Origin: Arthrobacter sp. Leaf141
GTDB lineage: Bacteria > Actinomycetota > Actinomycetes > Actinomycetales > Micrococcaceae
DNA: 64,000 nt
Assembly: GCF_001424565.1 (NCBI RefSeq)
Contig: NZ_LMOL01000005.1
Location: 466,575 to 530,574 of the forward strand
Reading direction: 5' to 3'
Shown: positions 18,750-28,608 of the stretch, piece by piece
Layout: every line of letters starts with the position of its first letter
Numbering within the stretch: position 1 is the first letter of the stretch
Made by a program: the position numbers and the translations under genes
Notes under the pieces: generated by a model
Told to the model about the DNA's origin: nothing
Databases searched by the model: none
The model's input: only the letters and a program-made list of their open reading frames with translations

Positions 18750-21005
18750 ATGGAAGTCTGGCCTGGAACCGCTTATCCGCTCGGAGCTACCTTCGACGGT
18801 ACCGGCACCAACTTTGCCCTGTTCAGCGAGCAGGCGGAGCGGGTCGAACTCTGCCTCCTGGCTGATGACCTGACCGAGACCCGCGTCGAGCTGACTGAAG
18901 TGGACGGGTACGTGTGGCACTGCTACCTGCCCCACATCCAGCCCGGCCAGAAGTATGGCTATCGGGTCCACGGACCCTACGATCCGGCCAGCGGCAACCG
19001 CTTTAACGCCAACAAGCTGCTCCTGGACCCCTACGCGAAGGCCGTTGAAGGCCAGATCGACTGGGACCCGGCCCTGTTCTCCTATGAGTTCGGCGATCCA
19101 GACTCCACAAACGACGCCGACTCGGCTCCCCACACGATGCACGGTGTGGTCATCAACCCGTTCTTCGAGTGGGACGGCGACCGCCAGCTCCGGATTCCGT
19201 ACCACCAGTCCGTCATCTACGAGGCGCATGTCAAGGGCCTGACCCAGCTGCACCCCGAGATCCCCGAGGAGCAGCGCGGCACCTACGCCGGCGTTGCCCA
19301 CCCCGCCGTGATCGAGCACCTGAAGAAGCTCGGCGCCACCGCGATCGAACTGATGCCGGTCCACCAGTTCGTCAATGACGGCACCCTGGTGGAAAAGGGC
19401 CTGAACAACTACTGGGGCTACAACACCATCGGGTTCTTCGCCCCGCAAAACACCTACAGCTCCGCAGGTGACGTGGGAAACCAGGTCCAGGAATTCAAGG
19501 CAATGGTCCGCGACCTGCACCGGGCCGGCATCGAAGTCATCCTGGACGTGGTCTACAACCACACCGCCGAGGGCAACCACCTGGGCCCCACCCTGTCCTT
19601 CAAGGGCATCGACAACCAGGCTTACTACCGCCTGGTTGACGGCGACCAGAAGCACTACATGGACTACACCGGCACCGGCAACTCCCTGAACGTCCGGCAT
19701 CCGCACTCCCTGCAGCTGCTGATGGACTCCCTCCGGTACTGGGTCACGGAAATGCACGTCGACGGGTTCCGCTTCGACCTCGCCTCCACCCTGGCCCGTG
19801 AGTTCTACGACGTCGACAAGCTTTCCACCTTCTTCGAACTCATCCAGCAGGACCCGATCGTCTCGCAGGTCAAGCTGATCGCCGAGCCGTGGGACGTTGG
19901 CCCCGGCGGTTACCAGGTGGGCAACTTCCCGCCCCAGTGGACTGAATGGAACGGCAAATACCGCGACACAGTCCGTGATTTCTGGCGCGGCGAGCACGCA
20001 ACACTGGGTGAATTCGCTTCCCGCCTGACCGGTTCCGCGGACCTCTACGAAAGCTCCGCCCGCCGCCCGGTGGCCTCCATCAACTTCGTCACGGCCCACG
20101 ACGGCTTCACCATGCGCGACCTCGTGTCCTACAACGAGAAGCACAACGACGCCAACGGTGAAGGCAACAACGACGGCGAGTCGCACAACCGGTCCTGGAA
20201 CTGCGGCGAAGAGGGCGACACGGACGACGAAAAAGTCCTGACGCTCCGCGCGCGCCAGCAGCGGAACTTCCTGGCTACCCTCCTGCTCTCGCAGGGTGTC
20301 CCCATGGTGCTCCACGGCGACGAACTCGGACGCACGCAGCAGGGCAACAACAACACCTACTGCCAGGACTCCGAGCTGAGCTGGATCCACTGGGATGCCA
20401 TGGACCAGCCGCTGGTCGAATTCACCTCCTTCGTGAACAAACTCCGGCGCGACCACCCCACCTTCCGGCGCAGCCGCTTCTTCGACGGCCGGCCCGTCCG
20501 GCGTGGCGAAGGCGAGAAGCTGCCCGACATCGTCTGGCTGCGGACCGACGGCACCGAAATGCTGCCCGAGGACTGGGGCAACGGGTTTGGCCGCACCATC
20601 GGCGTCTTCTACAACGGCGACGGCATCCAGGAGAAGGACTTCCGCGGCCGCCGCATCACCGACGACAGCTTCCTCATGACCTTCAACGCCCACGATGACA
20701 GTGTGGACTTCCTCCTTCCGTCAGAGGAGTACGCCCAGTACTGGGAAGTCATGATCGATACCGCAGCCCAGGCAGACGCGTACGAACCGCTCAAGGCCGG
20801 CGCCACGATCACGCTGGATGCCAAATCCATGGTGGTCCTGCGGGCCTACTCCGGCCCCGAAGCTGAGGTGGATCTGTCCGCCGCCGCGTCCCTGGCCTCC
20901 ATGGCCGATCATGAAGAAGCCCAGGTGGAAATGGTGGAGGCGCAGACGCAGGCCGCCGAAGCCAGCGAAGCAAGGGCAAGTGAAGCGAAGGCGGACGAAA
21001 AGTGA
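18750..21005 (+). CDS. glgX: Glycogen debranching enzyme GlgX
   Basis: 751-aa GH13 enzyme removing short alpha-1,6 branches from glycogen, supplying linear maltodextrins to TreY. An N-terminal CBM48 ([20 protein letters not shown]) leads to the catalytic barrel: nucleophile Asp in DGFRFDLAS (near residue 340), acid Glu in LIAEPWDV (near 377) and Asp in TAHDGFT (near 449). ATG 18750 has a GAGGAG ribosome site; an upstream in-frame ATG at 18738 overlaps it. The C-terminus carries an acidic Ala/Glu-rich tail (about the last 35 residues), probably disordered. The stop overlaps the treY start (GTGA). Confidence 0.96.
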   Translation: MEVWPGTAYPLGATFDGTGTNFALFSEQAERVELCLLADDLTETRVELTEVDGYVWHCYLPHIQPGQKYGYRVHGPYDPASGNRFNANKLLLDPYAKAVEGQIDWDPALFSYEFGDPDSTNDADSAPHTMHGVVINPFFEWDGDRQLRIPYHQSVIYEAHVKGLTQLHPEIPEEQRGTYAGVAHPAVIEHLKKLGATAIELMPVHQFVNDGTLVEKGLNNYWGYNTIGFFAPQNTYSSAGDVGNQVQEFKAMVRDLHRAGIEVILDVVYNHTAEGNHLGPTLSFKGIDNQAYYRLVDGDQKHYMDYTGTGNSLNVRHPHSLQLLMDSLRYWVTEMHVDGFRFDLASTLAREFYDVDKLSTFFELIQQDPIVSQVKLIAEPWDVGPGGYQVGNFPPQWTEWNGKYRDTVRDFWRGEHATLGEFASRLTGSADLYESSARRPVASINFVTAHDGFTMRDLVSYNEKHNDANGEGNNDGESHNRSWNCGEEGDTDDEKVLTLRARQQRNFLATLLLSQGVPMVLHGDELGRTQQGNNNTYCQDSELSWIHWDAMDQPLVEFTSFVNKLRRDHPTFRRSRFFDGRPVRRGEGEKLPDIVWLRTDGTEMLPEDWGNGFGRTIGVFYNGDGIQEKDFRGRRITDDSFLMTFNAHDDSVDFLLPSEEYAQYWEVMIDTAAQADAYEPLKAGATITLDAKSMVVLRAYSGPEAEVDLSAAASLASMADHEEAQVEMVEAQTQAAEASEARASEAKADEK

Positions 21006-23323
21006 AGGTCCCCGCTTCCACCTACCGGTTGCAGATCCGGCGCAGCTTCACGCTCTTCGACGCTGCCGCCACCGTCCCGTACCTGAAGGACCTGGGGGCG
21101 GACTGGATCTACCTTTCACCGATCCTGACGGCGGAACAGGGCTCGGACCACGGCTATGACGTGACCGACCCTTCCGCCGTCGACCCCGAACGCGGCGGCC
21201 CGGAAGGGCTCCTGGCCCTCTCGGCAGCCGCCCGCGAGCACGGCATGGGTGTCCTGGTGGACATTGTGCCGAACCATGTGGGCGTAGCCACGCCCGCGCA
21301 GAACCCCTGGTGGTGGTCCCTGCTGAAGGAAGGCAAGGACTCGCCGTACGCGGACGCGTTCGACGTCGAATGGGACCTCGCCGGGGGCAAGGTGCGCCTG
21401 CCCATGCTGGGCTCGGACGATGACCTGGACAAGCTGAAAATCGTGGACGGCGAGCTGCGGTACTACGACCACCGGTTCCCGCTGGCCGCCGGCACGTATT
21501 CGGCCGGGGACTCCGCGCAGGACGTCCACAACCGCCAGCACTACCAGCTGGTGGGCTGGCGGCGGGCCGACGCCGAGCTGAACTACCGGCGCTTCTTCGC
21601 TGTCACCACCCTGGCGGGCATCCGTGTGGAAACGCCCCGCGTTTTTGAAGAAGCCCATGCCGAGGTGGGCCGCTGGTTCAGCGAAGGCCTGGTGGACGGG
21701 CTCCGCGTGGACCACCCGGACGGCCTGGCCGATCCGGGCGGCTACCTGCGCTGGCTCAAGGACCTCACCGGCGGTGCGTACATTCTGGTGGAGAAAATCC
21801 TCGAACCAGGGGAAGTCCTGCCCGGCGAATTCGCCTGCGAAGGGACCACCGGGTACGACGCCCTGGCTGACGTGGACCGGCTCTTTGTTGACCCGGCCGG
21901 CCAGCCGGGACTTGATGACCTGGACGCATCCCTGCGCGGCGGCAGCCCCGCGGACTACGCCGGGATGATCCGCGGCACCAAGCGCATGATCGCGGACGGC
22001 ATCCTGCGCTCCGAGGTGCTCCGGCTGGCCCGGCTGGTGCCGGAGTCCGCAGGGTTGTCCGTGGCAGCGGCCGCAGACGCCCTCGCCGAAATCATCGCCG
22101 CGTTCCCGGTCTACCGGACGTACCTGCCCACAGGCGCCGAGGTGCTCAAGGAAGCAGCCGGCGCCGCAGCGGGCCACCGGCCGGAGCTGGCAGCCACCGT
22201 GGACACGCTCCTGCCCCTGCTGCTGGATCCGGAGCACGCCCTGGCTGTCCGGTTCCAGCAGACCTCCGGCATGGTCATGGCGAAAGGCGTGGAGGACACC
22301 GCCTTCTACCGGTACACGCGGCTGGGCACACTCACCGAGGTGGGTGCCGAACCCACCGAGTTCGCACTGGACCCGGCGGAGTTCCACCACCGGATGCAGC
22401 GGCGCCACCAGGACATGCCGCTGTCCATGACCACGCTCTCCACCCATGACACGAAGCGCAGCGAGGATGCCAGGGCCAGGATCTCGGTCATCGCCGAACT
22501 CCCCGCTGAATGGGCCGGAACCCTTGCCACCCTCCGCAGGCTTGCCCCCATCCCGGACGGCCCGTTCGAGAACCTGCTATGGCAGGCAATTGTGGGCGCC
22601 TGGCCCGCCAGCCGGGAACGGCTCCAGGGCTACGCGGAGAAGGCGGCCCGCGAGGCCGGCAACTCCACCACCTGGACCGAACCCAACGAAGCCTTCGAGG
22701 CGGCCGTCACGGCAGCAGTGGATGCCGTGTTCGACAACACCGAAGTGGCGGCAGCCCTCACGGCGTTTGTGGACACCATCGATGCGCACGCAGCGTCCAA
22801 CTCGCTCTCCGCCAAGCTGGTCCAGCTGGCCATGCCGGGCGTGCCGGATGTCTACCAGGGCAGCGAATTCTGGGAACGGTCCCTGACCGATCCGGACAAC
22901 CGCCGCCCCGTGGACTTCGGTGAACGCCGCGACGAACTGGCGCGCATCGACGCCGGGACCTTGCCCGCCGCGGGCACGGAGGCCAGCAAGCTCCTGGTCA
23001 CCTCGCGGGCATTGCGGCTGCGGCGGGACCGGCCCGAGCTTTTTGCCGGCTACAGCCCGGTGCAGGCCGCCGGTGCGGCGGCCGGCCACCTCGTGGCCTT
23101 CTCCCGTGGTGCGGATGCGGACGGCGCACTCGCCCTGGCCACCAGGCTCCCTGCGGGACTGGCGGCCGGCGGCGGCTGGCGCGATACCGCCGTCGAGCTT
23201 TCCGTGCCGATGCGGGACGAACTCACCGGTGCCGGGTATGGGCCCGGCAGCGTCCCGGTGGCCGAACTGCTGGGCACCTATCCGGTGGCCCTGCTGGTAC
23301 CAGCGAATGGAGCAACCCGATGA
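21002..23323 (+). CDS. treY: Malto-oligosyltrehalose synthase
   Basis: 773-aa GH13-family enzyme that turns the reducing end of maltodextrins into a terminal trehalose unit. The N-terminus VPASTYRLQ is typical. Catalytic regions are [25 protein letters not shown] and [11 protein letters not shown]. The GTG start lies within the glgX stop (four-base overlap), and its own stop overlaps treZ in the same way, so the three proteins are made from one coupled message. Confidence 0.97.
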   Translation: MKVPASTYRLQIRRSFTLFDAAATVPYLKDLGADWIYLSPILTAEQGSDHGYDVTDPSAVDPERGGPEGLLALSAAAREHGMGVLVDIVPNHVGVATPAQNPWWWSLLKEGKDSPYADAFDVEWDLAGGKVRLPMLGSDDDLDKLKIVDGELRYYDHRFPLAAGTYSAGDSAQDVHNRQHYQLVGWRRADAELNYRRFFAVTTLAGIRVETPRVFEEAHAEVGRWFSEGLVDGLRVDHPDGLADPGGYLRWLKDLTGGAYILVEKILEPGEVLPGEFACEGTTGYDALADVDRLFVDPAGQPGLDDLDASLRGGSPADYAGMIRGTKRMIADGILRSEVLRLARLVPESAGLSVAAAADALAEIIAAFPVYRTYLPTGAEVLKEAAGAAAGHRPELAATVDTLLPLLLDPEHALAVRFQQTSGMVMAKGVEDTAFYRYTRLGTLTEVGAEPTEFALDPAEFHHRMQRRHQDMPLSMTTLSTHDTKRSEDARARISVIAELPAEWAGTLATLRRLAPIPDGPFENLLWQAIVGAWPASRERLQGYAEKAAREAGNSTTWTEPNEAFEAAVTAAVDAVFDNTEVAAALTAFVDTIDAHAASNSLSAKLVQLAMPGVPDVYQGSEFWERSLTDPDNRRPVDFGERRDELARIDAGTLPAAGTEASKLLVTSRALRLRRDRPELFAGYSPVQAAGAAAGHLVAFSRGADADGALALATRLPAGLAAGGGWRDTAVELSVPMRDELTGAGYGPGSVPVAELLGTYPVALLVPANGATR

Positions 23324-25089
23324 CCCTGGTACACAACGGCACTGCCCGTTTTGACGTCTGGGCGCCGGACGCAGCCACCGTGGTGCTGGCGGCAGACGGC
23401 CGGGAATACCCGATGGAAAAGGTCCACTCCGCTCCCGGCACTGAAGGCTGGTGGTCCGCCCCGGACGCGCCAGCCTTTGGCGAAGTCGATTACGGGTACC
23501 TGCTCGACGGCGACACCACCCCGGTGCCGGATCCCCGGTCCCGTCGGGTTCCTGACGGCGTCCACGGCCTCTCCCGGACGTTCGATCCTGCCGCGCACCA
23601 CTGGCAGGACGGCAACTGGCAGGGCAAGGACCTGCAGGGGTCGGTGATCTACGAACTGCACGTGGGCACCTTCACGCCCGAAGGAACCCTGGACGCCGCG
23701 GCCGCCAAACTGGACTACCTCGCGGACCTCGGCGTCGGGTTTGTGGAACTGCTTCCCGTCAACGGCTTCAACGGCACGCACAACTGGGGCTACGACGGCG
23801 TCCAGTGGTACGCGGTCCACGAAGGTTACGGCGGGCCGGCGGCCTACCAGCGGTTTGTCGACGCCGCGCACGCTGCGGGCCTGGGCGTTATCCAGGACGT
23901 CGTCTACAACCACCTTGGCCCCAGCGGCAACTACCTGCCCAAATTCGGTCCGTACCTAAAGCAGGGCGACGCCAACACCTGGGGCGACTCCGTCAACCTG
24001 GACGGTGCGGGCTCGGATGTTGTCCGGGAGTACATCCTGGACAACGCCGCGCTCTGGCTGCGGGACTACCACGTTGATGGGCTCCGGCTTGATGCCGTGC
24101 ACGCCCTGCGGGACGAGCGTGCTGTGCACATCCTGGAGGAGCTCGGTGCCCTGGGCGATGCTGTCGCCGCCGAGACCGGACTGGCCAAGACCCTCATCGC
24201 CGAATCCGACCTGAACAATCCGCGGTTGATGTATCCACGGGATGTCAACGGCTACGGCCTGGCGGGGCAGTGGAGCGACGACTTCCACCATGCCGTGCAC
24301 GTCAGTGTCAGCGGGGAAACCACGGGCTACTACGGGGACTTCGCCTCGCTGGCCGTCCTGGCCAAGGTACTCAAGGATGGCTTCCTGCACGACGGCAGCT
24401 ACTCCAGCTTCCGCGGCCGCCACCACGGCCGGCCCATCGACGCCTCGCTGGTGCACCCGGCGGCGCTGGTGGTCTGCAACCAGAACCATGACCAGATCGG
24501 CAACCGGGCCACGGGGGACAGGCTCTCCCAGTCCCTCTCCCACGGCCAGTTGGCCCTGGCAGCGGTGCTTACCCTGACCTCGCCGTTCACACCCATGCTG
24601 TTTATGGGTGAGGAGTTTGCCGCCAGCACGCCTTGGCAGTTCTTCACCTCGCATCCCGAACCCGAACTGGGCAAGGCCACCGCCGAGGGCCGGATCAAGG
24701 AATTTGAACGGATGGGCTGGGATCCCGCGGTGGTTCCCGATCCGCAGGATCCGGAGTCCTTTCACCGGTCCAAGCTCAACTGGGATGAAGCCGGCACCGG
24801 CGATCACGCCCGGCTGCTGGACCTGTACCGGTCCCTGGCTGCGGTGCGCCGGGACCACCCGGAACTGGCCGGGCTCGGTTTTGCGGAGACCACGGTGGAG
24901 TTTGACGACGCCGCCGGCTGGCTGCGCTTCCGGCGCGGCAGCGTCGAGGTGCTGCTGAATTTTGCGGACGCCGAAGCCCGGCTGGAGGACGTCGCCGGCT
25001 CGGTCCTGCTCGCCACGGACGCCGGCACGGAACTGGCTGCCGGCACCCTGGTCCTGCAGCCGTGGAGTGCAGCCATCGTCAAGGCCTGA
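23320..25089 (+). CDS. treZ: Malto-oligosyltrehalose trehalohydrolase
   Basis: 589-aa GH13 enzyme that releases trehalose from the TreY product. An N-terminal CBM48-like domain ([13 protein letters not shown]) is followed by [10 protein letters not shown] and the catalytic segments [22 protein letters not shown] and [14 protein letters not shown] 23320 overlaps the treY stop (ATGA). Together with GlgX and TreY it completes glycogen-to-trehalose conversion, a stress and carbon-storage route. A hairpin follows the stop. Confidence 0.97.
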   Translation: MTLVHNGTARFDVWAPDAATVVLAADGREYPMEKVHSAPGTEGWWSAPDAPAFGEVDYGYLLDGDTTPVPDPRSRRVPDGVHGLSRTFDPAAHHWQDGNWQGKDLQGSVIYELHVGTFTPEGTLDAAAAKLDYLADLGVGFVELLPVNGFNGTHNWGYDGVQWYAVHEGYGGPAAYQRFVDAAHAAGLGVIQDVVYNHLGPSGNYLPKFGPYLKQGDANTWGDSVNLDGAGSDVVREYILDNAALWLRDYHVDGLRLDAVHALRDERAVHILEELGALGDAVAAETGLAKTLIAESDLNNPRLMYPRDVNGYGLAGQWSDDFHHAVHVSVSGETTGYYGDFASLAVLAKVLKDGFLHDGSYSSFRGRHHGRPIDASLVHPAALVVCNQNHDQIGNRATGDRLSQSLSHGQLALAAVLTLTSPFTPMLFMGEEFAASTPWQFFTSHPEPELGKATAEGRIKEFERMGWDPAVVPDPQDPESFHRSKLNWDEAGTGDHARLLDLYRSLAAVRRDHPELAGLGFAETTVEFDDAAGWLRFRRGSVEVLLNFADAEARLEDVAGSVLLATDAGTELAAGTLVLQPWSAAIVKA

Positions 25090-25095
25090 CGTTTG

Positions 25096-25133
25096 GTTAC
25101 GCCCCGGGCTGCGCTGTCAGCCTGGGGCGTAAC
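25096..25133 (+). terminator. Hairpin terminator after treZ
   Basis: GTTACGCCCC (25096-25105) pairs with GGGGCGTAAC (25124-25133), and an inner GGCTG/CAGCC pair extends the stem. It begins seven bases after the treZ stop. Confidence 0.75.
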
Positions 25134-25182
25134 TTCGTCCCCCCCTGCGTGTTGTGCGGGTCACAACTGGCAGGATGGAAGT

Positions 25183-26223
25183 ATGACTTATTCAGCAGCG
25201 GAGAACCGCTACGAATCCATGCCCTACCGCCGGGTCGGCCGCAGCGGCCTGAAGCTGCCCGCCATTTCCCTGGGCCTGTGGCACAACTTTGGCGACGACA
25301 AGCGCTTCGACGAACAGCGCGCCATCCTGCGCCGCGCCTTCGACCTGGGTGTCAACCACTTTGACCTGGCCAACAACTACGGCCCGCCGGACGGCACCGC
25401 GGAGACCAACTTCGGCCGGCACCTGCAGGACGACTTCAAGCCGTACCGCGACGAACTCGTGATCTCCACGAAGGCCGGCTACTACATGTGGCCCGGCCCC
25501 TACGGCGAGTGGGGATCGCGCAAGTACCTGCTGTCCAGCCTGGACCAGTCCCTGCAGCGCATGGGCCTGGACTACGTGGACATCTTCTACAGCCACCGGC
25601 CGGACCCGGAAACGCCCATGGAAGAGACCATGGGCGCCCTGGACTACGCCGTGCGCTCCGGCAAGGCCCTGTACGCGGGCATCTCCTCCTACACCCCGGA
25701 GCAGACCCTCGAAGCGGCCCGGATCCTCAAGGACCTCGGCACGCCGCTGCTCATCCACCAGCCCAGCTACTCGATGCTGAACCGCTGGACCGAAAACGGC
25801 ACCCCCAACCTGTATGAGGCGCTGGATCAGGTGGGCGCCGGGTCCATCGCCTTCTCGCCGCTGGCGCAGGGGATGCTCACGGACCGCTACCTCAACGGCA
25901 TCCCTGCCGACTCCCGCGCGGCCAAGGCCCGGTTCCTGTCCGAGGACGCCATCACGGACGAGAAGCTGGACCGGATCCGCGGGCTGAACGGCATCGCTGC
26001 CGGCCGGGACCAGACGCTGGCACAGATGGCCATCGCCTGGCTCCTCCGCGACCAGCCCAAGGGCACCCCGGTGACGTCAGCGCTGGTGGGTGCCTCCAGC
26101 GTGCGCCAGCTTGAGGACACCCTGGGCGCCCTCAACAACCTCGGCTTCACCGAAGCGGAACTGACCGCGATCGATGAATTCGCCGTCGATTCGGACATCA
26201 GCCGCTGGAAGCAGAACGCCTGA
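25183..26223 (+). CDS. Aldo/keto reductase (YghZ/Kv-beta-like)
   Basis: 346-aa NADPH-dependent oxidoreductase of the family that includes E. coli L-glyceraldehyde 3-phosphate reductase YghZ. The catalytic tetrad is visible: Asp and Tyr in FDLANNYGPP, Lys in STKAGYYMWPGP and His in YSHRPDPETP. The C-terminal cofactor loop is ALVGASSVRQLEDTL. The ATG at 25183 fits the family N-terminus (YRRVGRSGLKLPAISLG). It is transcribed alone between two hairpins. The physiological substrate cannot be read from sequence. Confidence 0.9.
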   Translation: MTYSAAENRYESMPYRRVGRSGLKLPAISLGLWHNFGDDKRFDEQRAILRRAFDLGVNHFDLANNYGPPDGTAETNFGRHLQDDFKPYRDELVISTKAGYYMWPGPYGEWGSRKYLLSSLDQSLQRMGLDYVDIFYSHRPDPETPMEETMGALDYAVRSGKALYAGISSYTPEQTLEAARILKDLGTPLLIHQPSYSMLNRWTENGTPNLYEALDQVGAGSIAFSPLAQGMLTDRYLNGIPADSRAAKARFLSEDAITDEKLDRIRGLNGIAAGRDQTLAQMAIAWLLRDQPKGTPVTSALVGASSVRQLEDTLGALNNLGFTEAELTAIDEFAVDSDISRWKQNA

Positions 26224-26236
26224 GCCTTTTGTTGCG

Positions 26237-26270
26237 GGGCGGTGCCGGGGAACAATCCCCGGCACCGCCC
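26237..26270 (+). terminator. Hairpin terminator after the aldo/keto reductase gene
   Basis: Perfect 14-base arms (GGGCGGTGCCGGGG at 26237-26250; complement at 26257-26270) with an AACAAT loop, 13 bases after the stop codon. Confidence 0.85.
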
Positions 26271-26288
26271 TGTTGGGTATCATGAAAA

Positions 26289-26304
26289 GGCGCCGTTTGG
26301 CGCC
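26289..26304 (+). promoter_or_regulatory. Small inverted repeat upstream of ino1
   Basis: GGCGCC-GTTT-GGCGCC, 74 bases before the ino1 start. It could be an operator or a short hairpin in the leader. No regulator can be named from the sequence. Confidence 0.3.
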
Positions 26305-26377
26305 ATGCCTGCCGGCCGCCGTCGTACGTATTCTGCAGCGGAAGCCAGCGGGCTGACGTATGTCATAAAGGAGTTCC

Positions 26378-27463
26378 GTGTCTTCACATCCGATCCGTGT
26401 TGCAATCGTCGGCGTTGGCAACTGTGCCGCCTCGCTGGTCCAGGGCGTCCAGTACTACAAGGACGCCGATCCTGCGGCCACCATTCCCGGCCTGATGCAC
26501 GTTGAGTTTGGCCAGTACCACGTGGGCGACGTTGAGTTCGTTGCCGCGTTTGATGTTGATGGCAAGAAGGTCGGCGTTGACCTTGCGGATGCCATCCTGG
26601 CCAGCGAAAACAACACCATCAAGATCGCCGACGTGCCGCCCACAGGCGTCACGGTCCAGCGCGGCCACACCCTGGACGGCCTGGGCAAGTACTACCTCGA
26701 GACCATTGAACAGTCCACGGAAGAGCCCGTGGACGTGGTTCAGGCACTCAAGGACGCCAAGGTCGACGTGATGGTCTGCTACCTGCCCGTGGGATCCCAG
26801 GCCGCCGCCGAGTTCTATGCCCAGGCCGCCATCGATGCGGGCGTGGGGTTCGTCAACGCCCTGCCCGTCTTCATCGCCGGCACCAAGGAATGGGCGGACA
26901 AGTTCACCGCCGCCGGCGTGCCGATCGTGGGCGACGACATCAAGAGCCAGATCGGTGCCACCATCACGCACCGCGTCATGGCCAAGCTGTTCGAGGACCG
27001 CGGCGTCACCCTTGACCGCACCTACCAGCTGAACGTGGGCGGCAACATGGACTTCAAGAACATGCTGGAGCGTGACCGCCTGGAGTCCAAAAAGATCTCC
27101 AAAACCCAGGCCGTGACGTCCAACGTTCAGGCCGAACTCGCCGCCAAGGACGTCCACATCGGCCCGTCGGACTACGTCCAGTGGCTCGATGACCGCAAAT
27201 GGGCGTTTGTCCGGCTCGAGGGCCGCAACTTCGGCGACGCCCCCGTATCGCTGGAGTACAAGCTGGAGGTCTGGGATTCGCCCAACTCCGCCGGCGTGAT
27301 CATCGACGCCATCCGCGCGGCGAAGATCGGCCTGGACCGTGGTGTGGGCGGGCCGCTGCTCTCCGCATCGAGTTACTTCATGAAGTCGCCGCCGGAGCAG
27401 TTCAACGACGACCTCGCCCGCGAGAAGGTCGAAGCCTTCATCCGCGGCGACCTGGAGCGCTAA
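26378..27463 (+). CDS. ino1: myo-Inositol-1-phosphate synthase (actinobacterial type)
   Basis: 361-aa NAD-dependent enzyme making inositol-1-phosphate from glucose-6-phosphate, the precursor of phosphatidylinositol and mycothiol. The N-terminal Rossmann loop is [16 protein letters not shown], and [15 protein letters not shown] and [13 protein letters not shown] are family regions; length is close to the mycobacterial enzyme. GTG 26378 follows AAAGGAG. MshA, which uses inositol phosphate, is encoded 3 kb downstream on the other strand. Confidence 0.95.
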   Translation: MSSHPIRVAIVGVGNCAASLVQGVQYYKDADPAATIPGLMHVEFGQYHVGDVEFVAAFDVDGKKVGVDLADAILASENNTIKIADVPPTGVTVQRGHTLDGLGKYYLETIEQSTEEPVDVVQALKDAKVDVMVCYLPVGSQAAAEFYAQAAIDAGVGFVNALPVFIAGTKEWADKFTAAGVPIVGDDIKSQIGATITHRVMAKLFEDRGVTLDRTYQLNVGGNMDFKNMLERDRLESKKISKTQAVTSNVQAELAAKDVHIGPSDYVQWLDDRKWAFVRLEGRNFGDAPVSLEYKLEVWDSPNSAGVIIDAIRAAKIGLDRGVGGPLLSASSYFMKSPPEQFNDDLAREKVEAFIRGDLER

Positions 27464-27479
27464 GCCCTACCCACCCTCC

Positions 27480-27542
27480 CGTTGCCCTATCACCTCTGGT
27501 CGCCAAACACCTTGTTTGGGGACCATAGGTGATAGGGCAACG
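27480..27542. repeat. Palindromic intergenic repeat, copy 1
   Basis: 30-base arms (27480-27509 and 27513-27542) with two mismatches and a CCT loop. The outer arm begins CGTTGCCCTATCACCT. It lies between convergent ino1 (stop 27463) and the DUF559-like gene (stop 27548), so it can terminate both. It shares its outer sequence with copies at 28516 and 38459. Confidence 0.9.
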
Positions 27543-27547
27543 TGCGT

Positions 27548-28465
27548 TCAGGCCTGGCGCAGCGCCGCCCGGATCTGGCCAACGGCGCCGCGGAAGTCCC
27601 GGGCAAGGTCGTCGGCGTTGAACTTGAAGTACCGCCAGCCGGCAGCATGGAAGGCTGCATCCCGCCGGTTGTCGCGGGACTGCTGTTCGCGGCTGAGGTG
27701 ATGGCCGCCGTCGTACTGGATCGCGATGCGGCGGGCCCGGTACCCGAGGTCGGCGGCCGGCGAGTAGGGATCGGCCGGATCGATCCGGACCTGAAGGCCG
27801 GGCTCGGGGAGCCCGGCGTCTGTCAGGGCCAGGCGCAGGAACGTCTCAGGGGCGGAGTCTGAACCGCAACGGACAAGTTCGACGGCGGTACGCGCCTTGA
27901 CGATGCCCTTGACCTTTGGGTGCCGGGAAGCGACCAGCCGCAGCTCCTGGACACTGGACCAGGCTTCCGTCCGCAGTTCGAGGCCGGGGCGGGGCGGGCG
28001 CACCAGCTGGTCGCCGACCGCCACCAGGTGCTCCAACGGCACGCACCTGGCCAGGTCCAGCCAGGTGCGTGCCGGGGTGGACATATGGATGCCCTCCCAG
28101 CACATGGTCTCGTCAGGGAAAGCAAGAACGGTGTGGCCCACCACCCCGGAGCGTCGGGCTGGCGGCAAGGCCTTGGGCTTACTCAGGTGCAGTTCGCGGC
28201 TGTCCTGGAGCCACGGCGGCAACCACAGGCCCAGCAGCGCGGCAGCCGTCAGATGGGATATCCAGGCGCCGGGCGTGGCCGCGGAGAGTGCCCGTGCCAC
28301 CCCCGGAAGGTCGAACTCCCAATCCGAGCGCTGGTAGAGCAGGCGCCCGGTGGATGTCAGGTCCGCTGCACGCAGCCGGCCCCGGGTCAGGCCCGCCGCC
28401 CGCGCCTCGTGGACGGTGAAAGGCGCGGCGGAGAGTCCTTTTGGGAGGGGCGAGGGCTGGTGCAT
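27548..28465 (-). CDS. DUF559/AbiEi-like protein with Vsr-type nuclease fold (predicted)
   Basis: 305-aa protein of unknown function. The N-terminal part (FTVHEARAAGLTRGRLRAAD) resembles the winged-helix start of AbiEi antitoxin-like proteins. The C-terminal part (PADLGYRARRIAIQYDGGHH, then AGWRYFKFNADDL) resembles the DUF559/Vsr-type PD-(D/E)xK nuclease fold. Such proteins are frequent, often strain-specific, in Micrococcaceae. It is bracketed exactly by two palindromic repeats (27480-27542 and 28516-28584). No partner toxin or methylase lies beside it. Base composition looks like its neighbours. The function is inferred from fold resemblance only. Confidence 0.65.
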   Translation of the reverse strand: MHQPSPLPKGLSAAPFTVHEARAAGLTRGRLRAADLTSTGRLLYQRSDWEFDLPGVARALSAATPGAWISHLTAAALLGLWLPPWLQDSRELHLSKPKALPPARRSGVVGHTVLAFPDETMCWEGIHMSTPARTWLDLARCVPLEHLVAVGDQLVRPPRPGLELRTEAWSSVQELRLVASRHPKVKGIVKARTAVELVRCGSDSAPETFLRLALTDAGLPEPGLQVRIDPADPYSPAADLGYRARRIAIQYDGGHHLSREQQSRDNRRDAAFHAAGWRYFKFNADDLARDFRGAVGQIRAALRQA

Positions 28466-28515
28466 GGCACCATTGTGGCGCGGAGCCAGGGTGGTCCGCT
28501 GAAGTTATCCACAGC

Positions 28516-28584
28516 CCCCGTTGCGCTATCAGTTGTGGTCCCTAAAGTCCCCTTTTGGGGACCCTAAGTGATAGCGCAACGGGG
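28516..28584. repeat. Palindromic intergenic repeat, copy 2
   Basis: 69 bases. The outer 16-base arms (28516-28531, CCCCGTTGCGCTATCA, and 28569-28584) are perfect; the inner part has diverged and forms its own hairpin GTCCCC-TTTT-GGGGAC (28547-28562). It lies downstream of fhs and upstream of the DUF559-like gene. It runs directly into a GGGGAGGGGAGGGG tract. Confidence 0.9.
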
Positions 28585-28598
28585 AGGGGAGGGGAGAG
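28581..28598 (+). other. G-rich tract attached to palindrome copy 2
   Basis: Three runs of four G separated by single A, then GAGG, starting within the right end of the palindrome. It is a possible weak G-quadruplex on the plus strand. Confidence 0.45.
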
Positions 28599-28608
28599 GC
28601 CGACGGTT

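Noticed and set aside
18735..20693. 652-codon minus-strand frame opposite glgX
   Set aside because: Antisense shadow of a confident GH13 gene; no promoter or ribosome site.
27548..28465. RAYT-type (REP-associated) transposase
   Set aside because: The protein lacks the HUH and catalytic Tyr motifs of Y1 transposases; its fold resembles AbiEi/DUF559 instead.
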